The notes under the pieces are model-generated. The model was given only the letters and a program-made list of their open reading frames with translations, was not told where the DNA came from and did not search any database. The translations under genes and the position numbers were made by a program. DNA of 64,000 nt from Nitrobacter winogradskyi (GTDB lineage: Bacteria; Pseudomonadota; Alphaproteobacteria; Rhizobiales; Xanthobacteraceae), in contig NZ_BJNF01000020.1 in the NCBI RefSeq assembly GCF_006539545.1, positions 30,857-94,856 on the forward strand, given 5' to 3'. Below, piece by piece: positions 24,671 to 34,657 of the stretch (position 1 is its first letter; every line of letters begins with the position of its first letter).

Positions 24671-25720
24671 ATGACCGGAAACGGCACAGCCGCACAGACG
24701 AAAGAGCGGGTCGACTGGGTCGACTATGCCAAAGGCATCTGCATCATCATGGTGGTGATGATGCATTCAGTGCTGGGCGTCGAGGCCGCGGCCGGTGAGA
24801 CCGGCTTCATGCACTACGTCGTCGAGTTCGCAAAGCCGTTCCGGATGCCGGACTTCTTCCTGCTTTCGGGCCTGTTCCTGCCGCTCGTCATCAATCGCGA
24901 CTGGCGCACCTATCTCGACCGCAAGGTGGTGCACTTCGCTTACTTCTACGTGCTGTGGGTCACGATCCAGTTCGGCTTCAAGGCCCCGGCCTTCGCAGCC
25001 GAATTCGGATGGCCGGGCGTGGTCAGGCTCTGGCTGATGTCGTTCATCGACCCGTTCGGCACGCTGTGGTTCATCTATCTGCTGCCGGTCTTCTTCGTGG
25101 TCATCAAGGCCACCCGCCGCATCCCGCCCTGGGCGGTCTGGGGAACCGCAGCGGCGCTCGAGATGGCGCACATCTCCACCGGCTGGACGCTGATCGACGA
25201 ATTCGCCGCCCGCTTCGTCTACATCTATTCGGGCTACCTGTTCGCAAGCTACGTATTCGCGTGGTCGAACCGCGCCCGCGCCTATCCGGGGTGGACGCTG
25301 GCGGTGATCGCGCTGTGGGCTGTCGTCAACGGCGCACTGGTCCACGCCGGAATCAGCGAATGGCCGATCGTCTCGCTCGCGCTCGGTCTCGCGGGCGCGG
25401 GCGCCATCATCGCCGCCGGCACCCTGCTGGCGAAAATGCGCTGGCTGGACACCTTGCGCTATTGCGGCGAGCACTCGATCGTCATCTATCTCGCATTCTT
25501 CCTGCCGATGGCCGCCTCTCGCACGATCCTGCTGAAGTCAGGTCTTATCCAGGATATCGGCCTGGTCTCCCTGATCGTCACCATCGCCGGCGTGGCCGGC
25601 GCGGTGCTGATCTGGTGGGCCTGCCGCAACACGCGGGCGAATTTCCTGTTCGAGCGTCCTGACGCCTTCTGGATCGCGCCGAAAAAACGCGCGCCCACGA
25701 TCCAGGCTGCGGCCGAATAG
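24671..25720 (+). CDS. Acyltransferase family 3 integral membrane protein
   Basis: A 349-residue membrane protein with ten or so hydrophobic segments, starting at ATG 24671 (MTGNGTAAQTKERVDWVDYAKG). The N-terminal motif RVDWVDYAKGICIIMVVMMHS, with its conserved histidine (MMH), and FRMPDFFLLSGLFLP are typical of Acyl_transf_3 enzymes. These O-acylate envelope sugars or other exported molecules. No glycosyltransferase gene is adjacent, so the acceptor is unknown. Upstream it is divergent from hrpB with 155 bp between starts. Confidence 0.9.
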   Translation: MTGNGTAAQTKERVDWVDYAKGICIIMVVMMHSVLGVEAAAGETGFMHYVVEFAKPFRMPDFFLLSGLFLPLVINRDWRTYLDRKVVHFAYFYVLWVTIQFGFKAPAFAAEFGWPGVVRLWLMSFIDPFGTLWFIYLLPVFFVVIKATRRIPPWAVWGTAAALEMAHISTGWTLIDEFAARFVYIYSGYLFASYVFAWSNRARAYPGWTLAVIALWAVVNGALVHAGISEWPIVSLALGLAGAGAIIAAGTLLAKMRWLDTLRYCGEHSIVIYLAFFLPMAASRTILLKSGLIQDIGLVSLIVTIAGVAGAVLIWWACRNTRANFLFERPDAFWIAPKKRAPTIQAAAE

Positions 25721-25822
25721 CCCAGCCCGAAGCCGTAGCCCAGTAGAAAGTCCTGGCGATTTTGTCGGTCATGAGAGCGCCGCGGGGGTGCCATTTGGCG
25801 GGAAACTCCTTAAGTTGCGGCC

Positions 25823-28800
25823 ATGTCGAAGAAGCCCGCCGCAGCCGAGATCCCGGCCACCGCCCCCGCGACGATTCCCCCGGTGAAAGCGGCCGGGACC
25901 ACTTTGCAGGGCAAGCACGTCTTTCTGGTGGATGGCTCCTCCTACATCTTCCGCGCCTATCACGCGCTGCCGCCGCTGACCCGCAAATCCGACGGTTTGC
26001 AGGTCAACGCGGTGCTCGGCTTCTGCAACATGCTGTGGAAGCTGCTGCGCGACATGCCGAAAGACGACAGGCCGACGCACCTCGCGATCATCTTCGACAA
26101 GTCCGAGGTGACGTTCCGCAACAAGCTCTATCCCGCTTACAAGGCGCACCGGCCGCCCGCGCCCGATGACCTGATTCCGCAATTCGCACTGATCCGCGAG
26201 GCGGTGAAGGCGTTCGACCTGCCCTGCCTCGAGCAGATCGGCTTCGAGGCCGACGACCTGATCGCGACGTACGTGCGGCAAGCGTGCGAGCGCGGCGCCA
26301 CCGCGACCATCGTCTCCTCGGACAAGGATCTGATGCAGCTCATCAACGGCTGCGTCACCATGTACGACACCATGAAGGATCGCCGCCTCGGCATCCCCGA
26401 GGTGATCGAGAAATTCGGCGTGCCGCCCGACAAGGTCGTCGAGGTGCAGGCGTTGGCCGGCGACAGCGTCGACAACGTTCCGGGCGTGCCGGGCATCGGC
26501 GTCAAGACCGCTGCGCAACTCATCACCGAATACGGCGACCTCGACACGTTGCTGGCCCGCGCCACCGAGATCAGGCAGCCGAAGCGCCGCGAGGCGCTGA
26601 TCGATAACGCGGAGAAGGCGCGCATCTCGCGGCAACTCGTGCTGCTCGACGATCACGTCGCGCTCGATGTGCCGCTGGACGACCTCGCGGTGCAGGAGCC
26701 CGACGCCCGCAAGCTGATCGCTTTCCTCAAGGCCATGGAATTCACCACGCTGACGAAGCGCGTCGCGGATTATTCCGAGGTCAACGCGGCCGAGATCGAG
26801 CCGGACGCGAAAAACGCCAGCGGCCTTTCGGCGACGGGAGCCAATGCGTCCGCAGCCGCCGTCAACGGCGATCTGTTCGGCAGCAGCGATAGCGTCGCGA
26901 GGGGCACGCCGGCCAGCAGGGCAAAGGCGACGAGCGGGGCGGAAATCAAAACGCCTGCGGCCCTTGCCGCCGCACGCCTTGAAGCGGTGCGCGCGTTGCC
27001 GGTCCGGCCCGACGCCTACGAAACCATCCGCACGCTCGACCGGCTGCGCGACTGGATCGCCCGCATCGATGACAACGGCAGCTTCGCCTTCGAAGCGCTG
27101 GCGCCGACCATCGATCCCATGCAGACCGAGCTGTCCGGTATCGCGCTGGCGCTCGCCCCGAACCATGCGTGTTACATTCCGCTCAGCCACAAGCAGTCCG
27201 GCGACAGCGCGGGACTGTTCGCCGCCGGGCTTGCGCCCGATCAGATCGCGATTCGCGATGCGCTGGAGCTCCTGAAGCCGATCCTGGAATCCCCTGGCCA
27301 CCTGAAGATCGGCCTCAACGTCAAGTTCAGCGCCGTGCTGCTGGCACAGCATGGCATCGTCATGCAGAATCACGACGACATCGAACTGATCTCCTACGCG
27401 CTTGATGCCGGGCGCGGTTCCCATGATCTTGCGTCGCTGGCGGAGCGCTGGCTCGGCCACACCACACTGAGCCATGGCGAGCTGACGGGCAGCGGCAGGA
27501 ACAGGCTTGCCTTCGATCAGGTGGCGATCGAGCGCGCCACGGCTTACGCGGCGGAATATGCCGATGTGACCTTGCGGCTGTGGCAGGTGCTAAAGCCGCG
27601 GCTGGCCGCCGAACGCATGAATACGGTCTACGAGACGCTGGAGCGGCCGATGATCGCGACGCTGGCGCAAATGGAGCGGCGCGGCATCACCATCGACCGG
27701 CAGGTGCTGTCGCGCTTGTCGGGCGAGTTCGCGCAGACCGCGGCCCGGCTGGAAGCCGAGATCCAGCAACTCGCCGGCGAGCCGATCAATGTCGGCAGCC
27801 CGAAGCAGATCGGCGACATCATGTTCGGAAAGATGGGCCTGCCGGGCGGCAGCAAGACCAAGACCGGCGCATGGTCGACCTCGGCGCAGATCCTCGACGA
27901 ACTCGCCGAGCAGGGCCACGACTTCCCGCGCAAGATCCTGGACTGGCGGCAGGTTTCCAAACTGAAATCCACCTACACTGACGCGCTGCCGCAATACGTT
28001 CATCCCCAGACCAGACGCGTGCACACGACCTATGCGCTCGCCGCCACCACCACGGGCCGGTTGTCGTCGAACGAGCCGAACCTGCAGAACATCCCGGTGC
28101 GCAACGAGGAGGGCCGAAAGATTCGCCGCGCCTTCATCGCCGCTCCCGGACACAAACTGGTCTCCGCCGATTACTCGCAGATCGAATTGCGGCTGCTCGC
28201 CGAGATCGCCGATATCCCGGTGCTGAAACAGGCGTTCCGCGACGGCCTCGACATCCACGCCATGACCGCCTCGGAAATGTTCGGCGTGCCGGTGCAGGGA
28301 ATGCCCGGCGAAATCCGCCGCCGGGCCAAGGCCATCAACTTCGGCATCATTTACGGCATCTCGGCATTCGGCCTCGCCAACCAGCTCGGCATCCCGCGCG
28401 AAGAAGCAGCCGCCTATATCAAGAAGTATTTCGAGCGTTTTCCCGGCATACGCGCCTACATGGACGCGACCCGCGAATTCTGCCGCGAGCACGGCTATGT
28501 CACGACCCTGTTCGGCCGCAAATGCCATTACCCCGACATCAAGTCGCCGAACCCGTCGCATCGCGCCTTCAACGAGCGCGCCGCGATCAATGCGCGTTTG
28601 CAAGGATCGGCCGCCGATATCATCCGCCGCGCCATGGCGCGGATGGATGATGCCCTCGCGGCGAAGAGGCTATCCGCGCGGATGCTGCTTCAGGTCCATG
28701 ACGAGCTGATTTTTGAAGTGCCGGACGATGAGGTCGCGGCGACGCTGCCTGTGGTGCGGCACGTAATGCAGGACGCGCCCTTCCCGGCGGTGTTGCTGTC

Positions 28801-28855
28801 GGTGCCGTTGCAGGTCGACGCCCGCGCCGCCGACAACTGGGACGAAGCCCATTAG
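25823..28855 (+). CDS. polA: DNA polymerase I, with a degenerate 3'-5' exonuclease domain
   Basis: A 1010-residue repair and Okazaki-processing polymerase. The N-terminal 5' nuclease (residues ~30-310; VFLVDGSSYIFRAYHALPP, FEADDLIATY) and the polymerase domain (motif A SADYSQIELRLL, motif B RRRAKAINFGIIYG, motif C VHDELIFEV) are complete. In the 3'-5' exonuclease-like domain (~400-590), Exo I reads FAFEALA at 421-427 where family A has DxE. Exo II reads NVKFS at 499-503 where NxKYD is normal. Exo III reads YAAEY at 575-579 where YAAED is normal. Proofreading is therefore probably absent. A low-complexity linker lies at ~325-390. Confidence 0.96.
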   Translation: MSKKPAAAEIPATAPATIPPVKAAGTTLQGKHVFLVDGSSYIFRAYHALPPLTRKSDGLQVNAVLGFCNMLWKLLRDMPKDDRPTHLAIIFDKSEVTFRNKLYPAYKAHRPPAPDDLIPQFALIREAVKAFDLPCLEQIGFEADDLIATYVRQACERGATATIVSSDKDLMQLINGCVTMYDTMKDRRLGIPEVIEKFGVPPDKVVEVQALAGDSVDNVPGVPGIGVKTAAQLITEYGDLDTLLARATEIRQPKRREALIDNAEKARISRQLVLLDDHVALDVPLDDLAVQEPDARKLIAFLKAMEFTTLTKRVADYSEVNAAEIEPDAKNASGLSATGANASAAAVNGDLFGSSDSVARGTPASRAKATSGAEIKTPAALAAARLEAVRALPVRPDAYETIRTLDRLRDWIARIDDNGSFAFEALAPTIDPMQTELSGIALALAPNHACYIPLSHKQSGDSAGLFAAGLAPDQIAIRDALELLKPILESPGHLKIGLNVKFSAVLLAQHGIVMQNHDDIELISYALDAGRGSHDLASLAERWLGHTTLSHGELTGSGRNRLAFDQVAIERATAYAAEYADVTLRLWQVLKPRLAAERMNTVYETLERPMIATLAQMERRGITIDRQVLSRLSGEFAQTAARLEAEIQQLAGEPINVGSPKQIGDIMFGKMGLPGGSKTKTGAWSTSAQILDELAEQGHDFPRKILDWRQVSKLKSTYTDALPQYVHPQTRRVHTTYALAATTTGRLSSNEPNLQNIPVRNEEGRKIRRAFIAAPGHKLVSADYSQIELRLLAEIADIPVLKQAFRDGLDIHAMTASEMFGVPVQGMPGEIRRRAKAINFGIIYGISAFGLANQLGIPREEAAAYIKKYFERFPGIRAYMDATREFCREHGYVTTLFGRKCHYPDIKSPNPSHRAFNERAAINARLQGSAADIIRRAMARMDDALAAKRLSARMLLQVHDELIFEVPDDEVAATLPVVRHVMQDAPFPAVLLSVPLQVDARAADNWDEAH

Positions 28856-28871
28856 CGCGTTTTCGAGCGGC
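28855..28871 (+). repeat. Family A repeat fragment between polA and the LysE gene
   Basis: GCGCGTTTTCGAGCGGC follows the polA stop (TAG at 28853-28855) without spacing. It lies where the ATG of the LysE-family gene would be expected, about 20 bp upstream of the first conserved codons. Confidence 0.6.
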
Positions 28872-28895
28872 CTCTTTGGCGATAACCTTCCCGGA

Positions 28896-29507
28896 TTGCT
28901 CGCGTTCGCGCTGACCTCGCTCGTCATCGAGATGACGCCGGGTCCGAACATGGCCTATCTTGCCGCGCTGTCGCTGTCACAAGGCATCCGCGCCGGCCTC
29001 GCGGCCGTTGGCGGCGTCGCTCTCGGCCTCGCCGTTTATGGACTGGTTGCGGCGCTCGGTCTCAGCGCGGCGATCGACAACTCACCGCTGCTCTACGAGG
29101 TGCTGCGCTGGGGCGGTGTCGTCTACCTGCTGTGGCTGGCGTGGGAGGCATGGGCTCGCGAAACGGAGACTGCCGCGAGCAGCACCGGCGATCCCGACAT
29201 CCGGGCCGCGCAGGCGTTTCGCCGCGGCCTCATCACCAACCTTCTGAATCCCAAGGCGGCGGTGTTCTATGTCGCGGTACTGCCGGACTTCATCCAGGTC
29301 GGCAAGGGATCGATCGCGATGCAGACGCTGACGCTCTCGGCTGTCTATGTCGGCATCGCCACGCTGGTCCATCTCGCCATCGTGCTGCTGGCCTCGCGCC
29401 TGCAAAGCGCGATCCAGACGCCGGACAAGCGAAGGACCATCCGCCGCGCGCTGGCGTTGGCGCTCGCTGCCATCGCCGTCTGGTTCGCCTTCAGCACCAC
29501 CCGCTGA
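28896..29507 (+). CDS. LysE/RhtB family transporter
   Basis: A roughly 203-residue membrane exporter with six hydrophobic segments. The LysE family block VIEMTPGPNMAYLAALSLSQG lies near the N-terminus and RRGLITNLLNPKAAVFYVAVLPDF in the middle. LysE/RhtB proteins export amino acids or related metabolites; the substrate here is unknown. The start is problematic. The expected initiator region reads GDNLPGLLAF with no ATG, and a repeat fragment (CGCGTTTTCGAGCGG) begins right after the polA stop. TTG 28896 is used here; ATT 28851 and other in-frame codons are possible. Confidence 0.85.
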   Translation: MLAFALTSLVIEMTPGPNMAYLAALSLSQGIRAGLAAVGGVALGLAVYGLVAALGLSAAIDNSPLLYEVLRWGGVVYLLWLAWEAWARETETAASSTGDPDIRAAQAFRRGLITNLLNPKAAVFYVAVLPDFIQVGKGSIAMQTLTLSAVYVGIATLVHLAIVLLASRLQSAIQTPDKRRTIRRALALALAAIAVWFAFSTTR

Positions 29508-29638
29508 TTGTTCGTCGCCGCAAGGAACAAAGAAGAAACAAAGCGCGCTGGCGACATCAATCCCGCAGGCGCCGCCGGTACTGCGCGGAACGTTTCACGC
29601 GCCGCAGGATTAACGTGTCTTGCGTATGGAGTTTTCCG

Positions 29639-30622
29639 ATGGCCCCGCGTGCGAACTGGAAGGGCTTTCTTCGCCTGTCTCTCGTGACGTGTCCCGTAGC
29701 CCTTTTCCCCGCGACGTCGGAGTCCGAGAAGGTCAGCTTCAACCAGATCAATCGCAAGACCGGGCATCGCATCAAGTATCAAAAGATCGATGCCGAAACC
29801 GGTGAGGAGGTCGACAACGACGATATCGTCAAGGGGTACAAGATCGACACCGACGCCTATCTCGAAGTGACCAAGGACGAACTCGACAACATCGCGCTGG
29901 AATCCACCCACACCATCGATATCGACCGGTTCGTGCCACGCGCGGAGATCGACGATCTCTATATCGTCAGGCCGTATTATCTGGTGCCGGACGGCAAGGT
30001 CGGCCACGACGCCTATGCCGTGATCCGCGACACCATCAAGGCGACGGGCAAGGTCGCGCTGGCCAGGGTGGTGCTGACCAACCGTGAGCACGTCATCGCG
30101 CTCCAGGCGCGCGACAACGGGTTGGTCGGTCTGCTGTTGCGCTACGCTTACGAGGTGCGCGAGGCATCCGACTATTTCGACGACATCAAGGAGGTGAAGA
30201 TCACCAGAGACATGCTCGATCTCGCCGCGCATATCGTCGAGCAGAAGTCCGGCCGCTTCGAACCAACCGCCTTCGAGGATCATTATGAGGCCGCGCTGCT
30301 GGAGTTGATCGAGCATAAGAAGGCGGGCCACCCGATCGCGAAAGCCAGGGCCAGGACCGAAGGCAATGTCATCAACCTGATGGACGCCTTGCGGCAGAGC
30401 CTGAGGGGCGGCAAGGCCGAGCGGAAAGAAACCACTGTTGCTCCCGCGAAGGGCAAGCGGTCCAACAAGAGGTCAAAGAAGCGCGTCGAAGGTCAACGCG
30501 AAATGCTGTTTCCGATCGAAGGCAAAAAAGCCGCCAAGGAGCCCAAGCGCGAGCCCGCGAAGCGACCGGCGAAAGCGCGCGCCGCAAGAAAGTCGCCCGC
30601 GGCAAAGCGCAAGGCCGGATAG
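29639..30622 (+). CDS. ku: Non-homologous end joining protein Ku
   Basis: A 327-residue bacterial Ku that binds DNA ends as a dimer and recruits LigD. ATG 29639 begins MAPRANWKGFLRLSLVTCPVALFPA, a classic bacterial Ku start; the frame extends upstream but is not needed. The core has KYQKIDAETGEEVDNDDIVKGY, YYLVPDGKVGHDAYAVIRD and LRYAYEVRE. From residue ~255 a lysine/arginine/alanine-rich tail (KKAAKEPKREPAKRPAKARAA) follows, as in Ku proteins with extended DNA-binding tails. ligD lies about 270 bp downstream on the same strand. Confidence 0.96.
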   Translation: MAPRANWKGFLRLSLVTCPVALFPATSESEKVSFNQINRKTGHRIKYQKIDAETGEEVDNDDIVKGYKIDTDAYLEVTKDELDNIALESTHTIDIDRFVPRAEIDDLYIVRPYYLVPDGKVGHDAYAVIRDTIKATGKVALARVVLTNREHVIALQARDNGLVGLLLRYAYEVREASDYFDDIKEVKITRDMLDLAAHIVEQKSGRFEPTAFEDHYEAALLELIEHKKAGHPIAKARARTEGNVINLMDALRQSLRGGKAERKETTVAPAKGKRSNKRSKKRVEGQREMLFPIEGKKAAKEPKREPAKRPAKARAARKSPAAKRKAG

Positions 30623-30646
30623 GAGGCCGGATAGCCGGACGCTGAC

Positions 30647-30835
30647 ATGCGCAAGCTGATCGCCTTCGACGACGAGACCATGACCGCGCTGACGCAACTT
30701 GGCCATGACCGCATGGCGACCCTTCAGGATCTGGCGGACGAGGCATTCGCCGACCTTCTGAAAAAGCACGGCCGGCCGATCGACCTCGAGGACGCTCTGC
30801 GCAGGAGTGCGGGCGCCAGGAAGAGGAGAACATGA
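30647..30835 (+). CDS. Small conserved-looking protein between ku and ligD
   Basis: A 62-residue protein ([20 protein letters not shown]...) starting 24 bp after the ku stop. Its pattern, a short beta-like start, then [38 protein letters not shown], looks like a ribbon-helix-helix or other small helical DNA-binding fold. That is only an inference from the pattern. It ends with a basic tail (RKRRT). Base composition and codon use match its neighbours. Placement within ku-ligD suggests an accessory or regulatory role in end joining. Confidence 0.7.
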   Translation: MRKLIAFDDETMTALTQLGHDRMATLQDLADEAFADLLKKHGRPIDLEDALRRSAGARKRRT

Positions 30836-30890
30836 TCTCAGAGTCTCACCCCTTTCCGCATTACACCCCGATCTCGGTGGAACCAACGCC

Positions 30891-33629
30891 GTGCCCTCGC
30901 GAAAACTGAGCATCTATCGCAACAAGCGTGACTTCTCAAAAACCGCGGAGCCAAGTGGCAAGGCGCGTATCGCTTCCGCCAGGCAACGGCGGTTCGTGAT
31001 CCAGAAGCACGATGCCACCCGGCTGCATTACGACTTCCGCCTCGAATACGACGGCGTGTTCAAGTCCTGGGCGGTGACGCGCGGTCCCTCGCTGGATCCG
31101 GCCGAGAAACGGCTGGCCGTCGAGGTCGAGGATCATCCGCTCGACTACGGCGACTTCGAGGGCACGATCCCGAAAGGCCAGTACGGCGGCGGCACCGTGG
31201 AAATCTGGGACCGCGGCTACTGGTATGCAGAACACCCCGCGAAGGGTCTCGCCAAGGGCGACCTCAAATTCGCGCTGATGGGCGAGAAGCTCAGAGGCGA
31301 ATGGGTGCTGGTGCGCATGAAGCACGATCGCAGCGGCGGAAAGCGAACCAACTGGCTGCTGATCAAGCACCGCGACGATTACGCCAAACCGGGTAGTGGA
31401 GAGGACGTGCTGAAGCAGGACCGCTCGGTCGCGTCAAGCCGCACGCTCGATCAGATCGCGCAAGGCAGGGGCAAGGCGCCGGAGCCTTTCATGATGACGG
31501 CGCGGATCGCCGGCTCTGATGCGGTGTGGAATTCGAACAAGGGCGTTGCAGCCGAGGCGCGCGCGACAAAGACCAACGCCAAACCTGCATCAGCCCGCAA
31601 GCAAGCGCCGAAGAAGGCCGAGACACCAGCGACCAAGACACGAGCAAGCAAGACACAAGCAAGCGAGACGCGAACGAGCAAGGCCAGCGCGATCAAGACC
31701 GATATGCCCGACTTCGCCGGGCTTCAACTCTGCGAAGTGGCAACGCGCCCGCCGACGGCGAAGGGCTGGGTGCATGAAATCAAGCTCGACGGCTATCGCA
31801 TCCAGATGCGGATCGAGAGCGGCGCGGTCACGCTCAGAACCCGCAAGAGCCTCGACTGGACCGCCAAGTTTCCGGCCATCGCGAAGGCGGCCGCGAAGTT
31901 GCCGGACGCCATCGTCGACGGCGAAATCGCCGCGCTCAACACAAAGGGCGATCCGGATTTTTCCGCGATGCAGGCGGCGCTGTCTGATGGCAACACCGAT
32001 GCACTGGTGTTCTTTGCGTTCGACCTGCTGTTCGCGGAGGGTGAGGATCTGCGCCCGCTGCCGCTGCTGGCGCGCAAGGACCGGCTTCGCAAACTGCTGG
32101 GACGCTCTGCGAAATCGAACCGCGCATCGATCCGCTACGTGGAGCATTTTGACGTGGACGGCGGACAGATGCTGGCAACGGCGCGAGAGTCCGGCTTCGA
32201 AGGCATCATTTCCAAACGCATCGACGCACCCTATCGCGCCGGCCGCAGCGGCAACTGGCTCAAAACCAAGAGCCGGCCCGGCCATGAGGTCGTGATCGGC
32301 GGCTGGAAAACGACAGGCGGCAAATTCCGTTCGCTGATGGCCGGCGTCCATAACGGTGACCGCCTCGTCTATACCGGCATCGTGGGCACCGGCTACGGCC
32401 GCGACACCGTGAAACGCATCATGCCGGCGCTGAAGGCGGCGGCGGCGTCGAAAAGCCCGTTCTCCGGCAAAAACGCGCCGGCCGGCGGCCGTGACATTCA
32501 TTGGCTGAGACCCGAACTGGTCGCGGAAATCGAATTCGCCGGCTGGACCGATGACGGCATGGTCCGGCAAGCCGCCTTCAAGGGGCTGCGCGCGGACAAG
32601 CCGTCGCGTGAGGTCACGGCGGAGATGCCGACCCGAGCGGCGATGCCCAAGCTCGCCGCAAGGGTCGCGGCCGTAGCGCGCAAGGAGACCACGACATCGC
32701 GCCAGTCGCTTGCATCTTCGGGGCGAGATCGCGCTGTGGTCATGGGCGTTGCGATCTCGCATCCTGATAAAGCGCTGTGGCCGGATGCGGGCGACAAGCA
32801 GCCGGTCACCAAGCGCGATCTTGCCGCCTACATGGAAGCCGTGGGCGGCTGGATGATCGGCCACATCCGCGGGCGGCCGTGCTCGATCGTACGTGCGCCA
32901 GATGGCATCGATGGCGAGACCTTCTTTCAGCGCCACGCCATGCCGGGCTTGTCGGACCTCGTCACCCAAGCAAAGGTGTCAGGCGACCGGAAGCCGTACG
33001 TCCAGATCGACCGCATCGAGGCGCTGGCGGCGGTGGCGCAGATCGGCGGCATCGAATTGCATCCGTGGAACTGCGCGCCTGACGAATATACGGTGCCGGG
33101 ACGGCTGGTCTTCGACCTCGACCCCGCGCCGGATGTCGCATTTCCCGACGTGATCGCCGCAGCCAGGGAAATGAGGCAGCGGCTGGAGGCGCTCAAGCTC
33201 GAAACCTTCTGCAAGACCACCGGCGGCAAGGGCCTGCACGTCGTCACGCCGCTTGCAATCAGGCCCAAAGACGGATTGAACTGGAAGCAGGCCAAGATGT
33301 TCGCCCAGGCCGTCTGCGAACAAATGGCCGCTGACGCACCCGACAAGTATCTCATCAACATGTCGAAGAAGCAGCGCGAGGGTAAGATCTTTCTCGATTA
33401 TCTTCGCAACGACACCAAATCGACCGCGGTCGCGCCGCTGTCGCCGCGCGCGCGTCCCGGCGCCACCGTATCCATGCCGCTGAACTGGGCGCAGGTAAAA
33501 ACCGGCCTCGATCCGAAACGCTTCACGCTCCGCACCGCGCCCGACCTTCTGAAAAAGAGCAAGGCATGGGCGGACTATGACAGGGCCGCGCGCCCGCTCA
33601 CCACCGCGATCGGCAGGCTGGTGCGATGA
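30891..33629 (+). CDS. ligD: Multidomain ATP-dependent DNA ligase LigD
   Basis: A 912-residue NHEJ enzyme, taken from GTG 30891 ([23 protein letters not shown]), 10 bp after GGTGG. Domain order is phosphoesterase-ligase-polymerase, as in Pseudomonas LigD. The 3'-phosphoesterase (~30-180) has [13 protein letters not shown] and [19 protein letters not shown]. An Ala/Lys/Thr linker (~240-275) follows. The ligase has adenylated K298 in EIKLDGYRI, then DGEIAAL and [11 protein letters not shown]. The primase-like polymerase (~590-900) has the catalytic [10 protein letters not shown] and TGGKGLHVV. Its stop overlaps the arginase ATG by ATGA. Confidence 0.96.
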   Translation: MPSRKLSIYRNKRDFSKTAEPSGKARIASARQRRFVIQKHDATRLHYDFRLEYDGVFKSWAVTRGPSLDPAEKRLAVEVEDHPLDYGDFEGTIPKGQYGGGTVEIWDRGYWYAEHPAKGLAKGDLKFALMGEKLRGEWVLVRMKHDRSGGKRTNWLLIKHRDDYAKPGSGEDVLKQDRSVASSRTLDQIAQGRGKAPEPFMMTARIAGSDAVWNSNKGVAAEARATKTNAKPASARKQAPKKAETPATKTRASKTQASETRTSKASAIKTDMPDFAGLQLCEVATRPPTAKGWVHEIKLDGYRIQMRIESGAVTLRTRKSLDWTAKFPAIAKAAAKLPDAIVDGEIAALNTKGDPDFSAMQAALSDGNTDALVFFAFDLLFAEGEDLRPLPLLARKDRLRKLLGRSAKSNRASIRYVEHFDVDGGQMLATARESGFEGIISKRIDAPYRAGRSGNWLKTKSRPGHEVVIGGWKTTGGKFRSLMAGVHNGDRLVYTGIVGTGYGRDTVKRIMPALKAAAASKSPFSGKNAPAGGRDIHWLRPELVAEIEFAGWTDDGMVRQAAFKGLRADKPSREVTAEMPTRAAMPKLAARVAAVARKETTTSRQSLASSGRDRAVVMGVAISHPDKALWPDAGDKQPVTKRDLAAYMEAVGGWMIGHIRGRPCSIVRAPDGIDGETFFQRHAMPGLSDLVTQAKVSGDRKPYVQIDRIEALAAVAQIGGIELHPWNCAPDEYTVPGRLVFDLDPAPDVAFPDVIAAAREMRQRLEALKLETFCKTTGGKGLHVVTPLAIRPKDGLNWKQAKMFAQAVCEQMAADAPDKYLINMSKKQREGKIFLDYLRNDTKSTAVAPLSPRARPGATVSMPLNWAQVKTGLDPKRFTLRTAPDLLKKSKAWADYDRAARPLTTAIGRLVR

Positions 33630-34597
33630 CGGCCATGACCGACCGCCGAAAGGTCGCGCTGCTCGGCATTCCCATCGACATGGGCGCATCGCAACGCGGC
33701 ACCCTGATGGGGCCGGCCGCGCTGCGCACCGCAGGCATCACGCCGGTGCTGGAGAGCCTGAGCATCGATGTGCTGGATCACGGCGACATCTCCATCGCCC
33801 GGCTCGCGCCGGCAACCGACGCAATTCCCGCCAAGGCCAACAACTACCGCGATATCCAGAACTGGATCCGCGCGCTCAGCCCGCGCGCTTATGATCTGGC
33901 GAAGTCCGGCGCGATCCCGATCTTTCTTGGCGGCGACCACAGCCTGTCGATGGGTTCGATCAACGGCGTCGCCCGCTATTGGCATGAGCAGGGACGCGAA
34001 CTGTTCGTGCTGTGGCTCGACGCTCACGCCGATTACAATACACCGCTGACGACCATGACCGCCAATATGCACGGCATGTCCGCCGCTTTCGTGTGCGGAG
34101 AACCCGGGCTTGATGGCCTGCTCGGCGACGAGCCGCGCGCCTCCATCCCGCCGGCGCATCTGGACCTGTTCGGCATCCATTCGATCGATCCGCTCGAGAA
34201 GAAGCTGGTGCAGGACCGTCGCATCGCCATCGCCGACATGCGCGCGATCGATGAATTCGGCGTGGCCGTCCTTATTCATCGCGTCATCGAGCGGGTCAGG
34301 GCGCGCAACGGCGTGCTGCATCTCAGCTTCGATCTCGACGTCCTGGACCCCGGCATCGCGCCCGGCGTCGGCACCACCGTTCCGGGAGGAGCGACCTATC
34401 GCGAGGCGCATCTGGTCATGGAGTTATTGTACGATTCCGGGCTGGTCGGTTCGGTGGATATCGTCGAACTCAATCCGTTTCTCGATGAGCGCGGGCGGAC
34501 CGCGCGGGTCGCGGTGGAATTGATCGCCAGCCTGTTCGGGCAGCAGATCACCGATCGTCCGACCCCGAGCAATACCCTGGAGCGGGGCGGAAACTGA
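33626..34597 (+). CDS. rocF: Arginase
   Basis: A 323-residue ureohydrolase producing ornithine and urea from arginine. The binuclear manganese ligands are in [19 protein letters not shown] and [11 protein letters not shown], and the arginase-type N-terminus is [39 protein letters not shown] and [18 protein letters not shown] also fit arginase better than agmatinase. It overlaps ligD by 4 bp, so the two are likely translated from one mRNA, although no functional link is known. Confidence 0.93.
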   Translation: MTAMTDRRKVALLGIPIDMGASQRGTLMGPAALRTAGITPVLESLSIDVLDHGDISIARLAPATDAIPAKANNYRDIQNWIRALSPRAYDLAKSGAIPIFLGGDHSLSMGSINGVARYWHEQGRELFVLWLDAHADYNTPLTTMTANMHGMSAAFVCGEPGLDGLLGDEPRASIPPAHLDLFGIHSIDPLEKKLVQDRRIAIADMRAIDEFGVAVLIHRVIERVRARNGVLHLSFDLDVLDPGIAPGVGTTVPGGATYREAHLVMELLYDSGLVGSVDIVELNPFLDERGRTARVAVELIASLFGQQITDRPTPSNTLERGGN

Positions 34598-34657
34598 ACC
34601 CGCGAAAGCCCTTCACGCCCGCGAGCGACAGATTGCCCGCGGTGTCGACATGCTGGC

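Noticed and set aside
25769..27475. 568-codon minus-strand frame opposite polA
   Set aside because: Antisense shadow; polA motifs on the other strand are clear.
29520..29638. EcfG-type promoter before ku
   Set aside because: Two GGAAC strings are present, but neither has CGTT or a one-mismatch version at 16-17 bp in a convincing way (GATT and CGCT at best).
30807..30890. Upstream extension of ligD
   Set aside because: It overlaps the small gene's end and lacks LigD similarity; GTG 30891 gives the expected N-terminus.
31590..32969. 459-codon minus-strand frame opposite ligD
   Set aside because: Antisense shadow without motifs.
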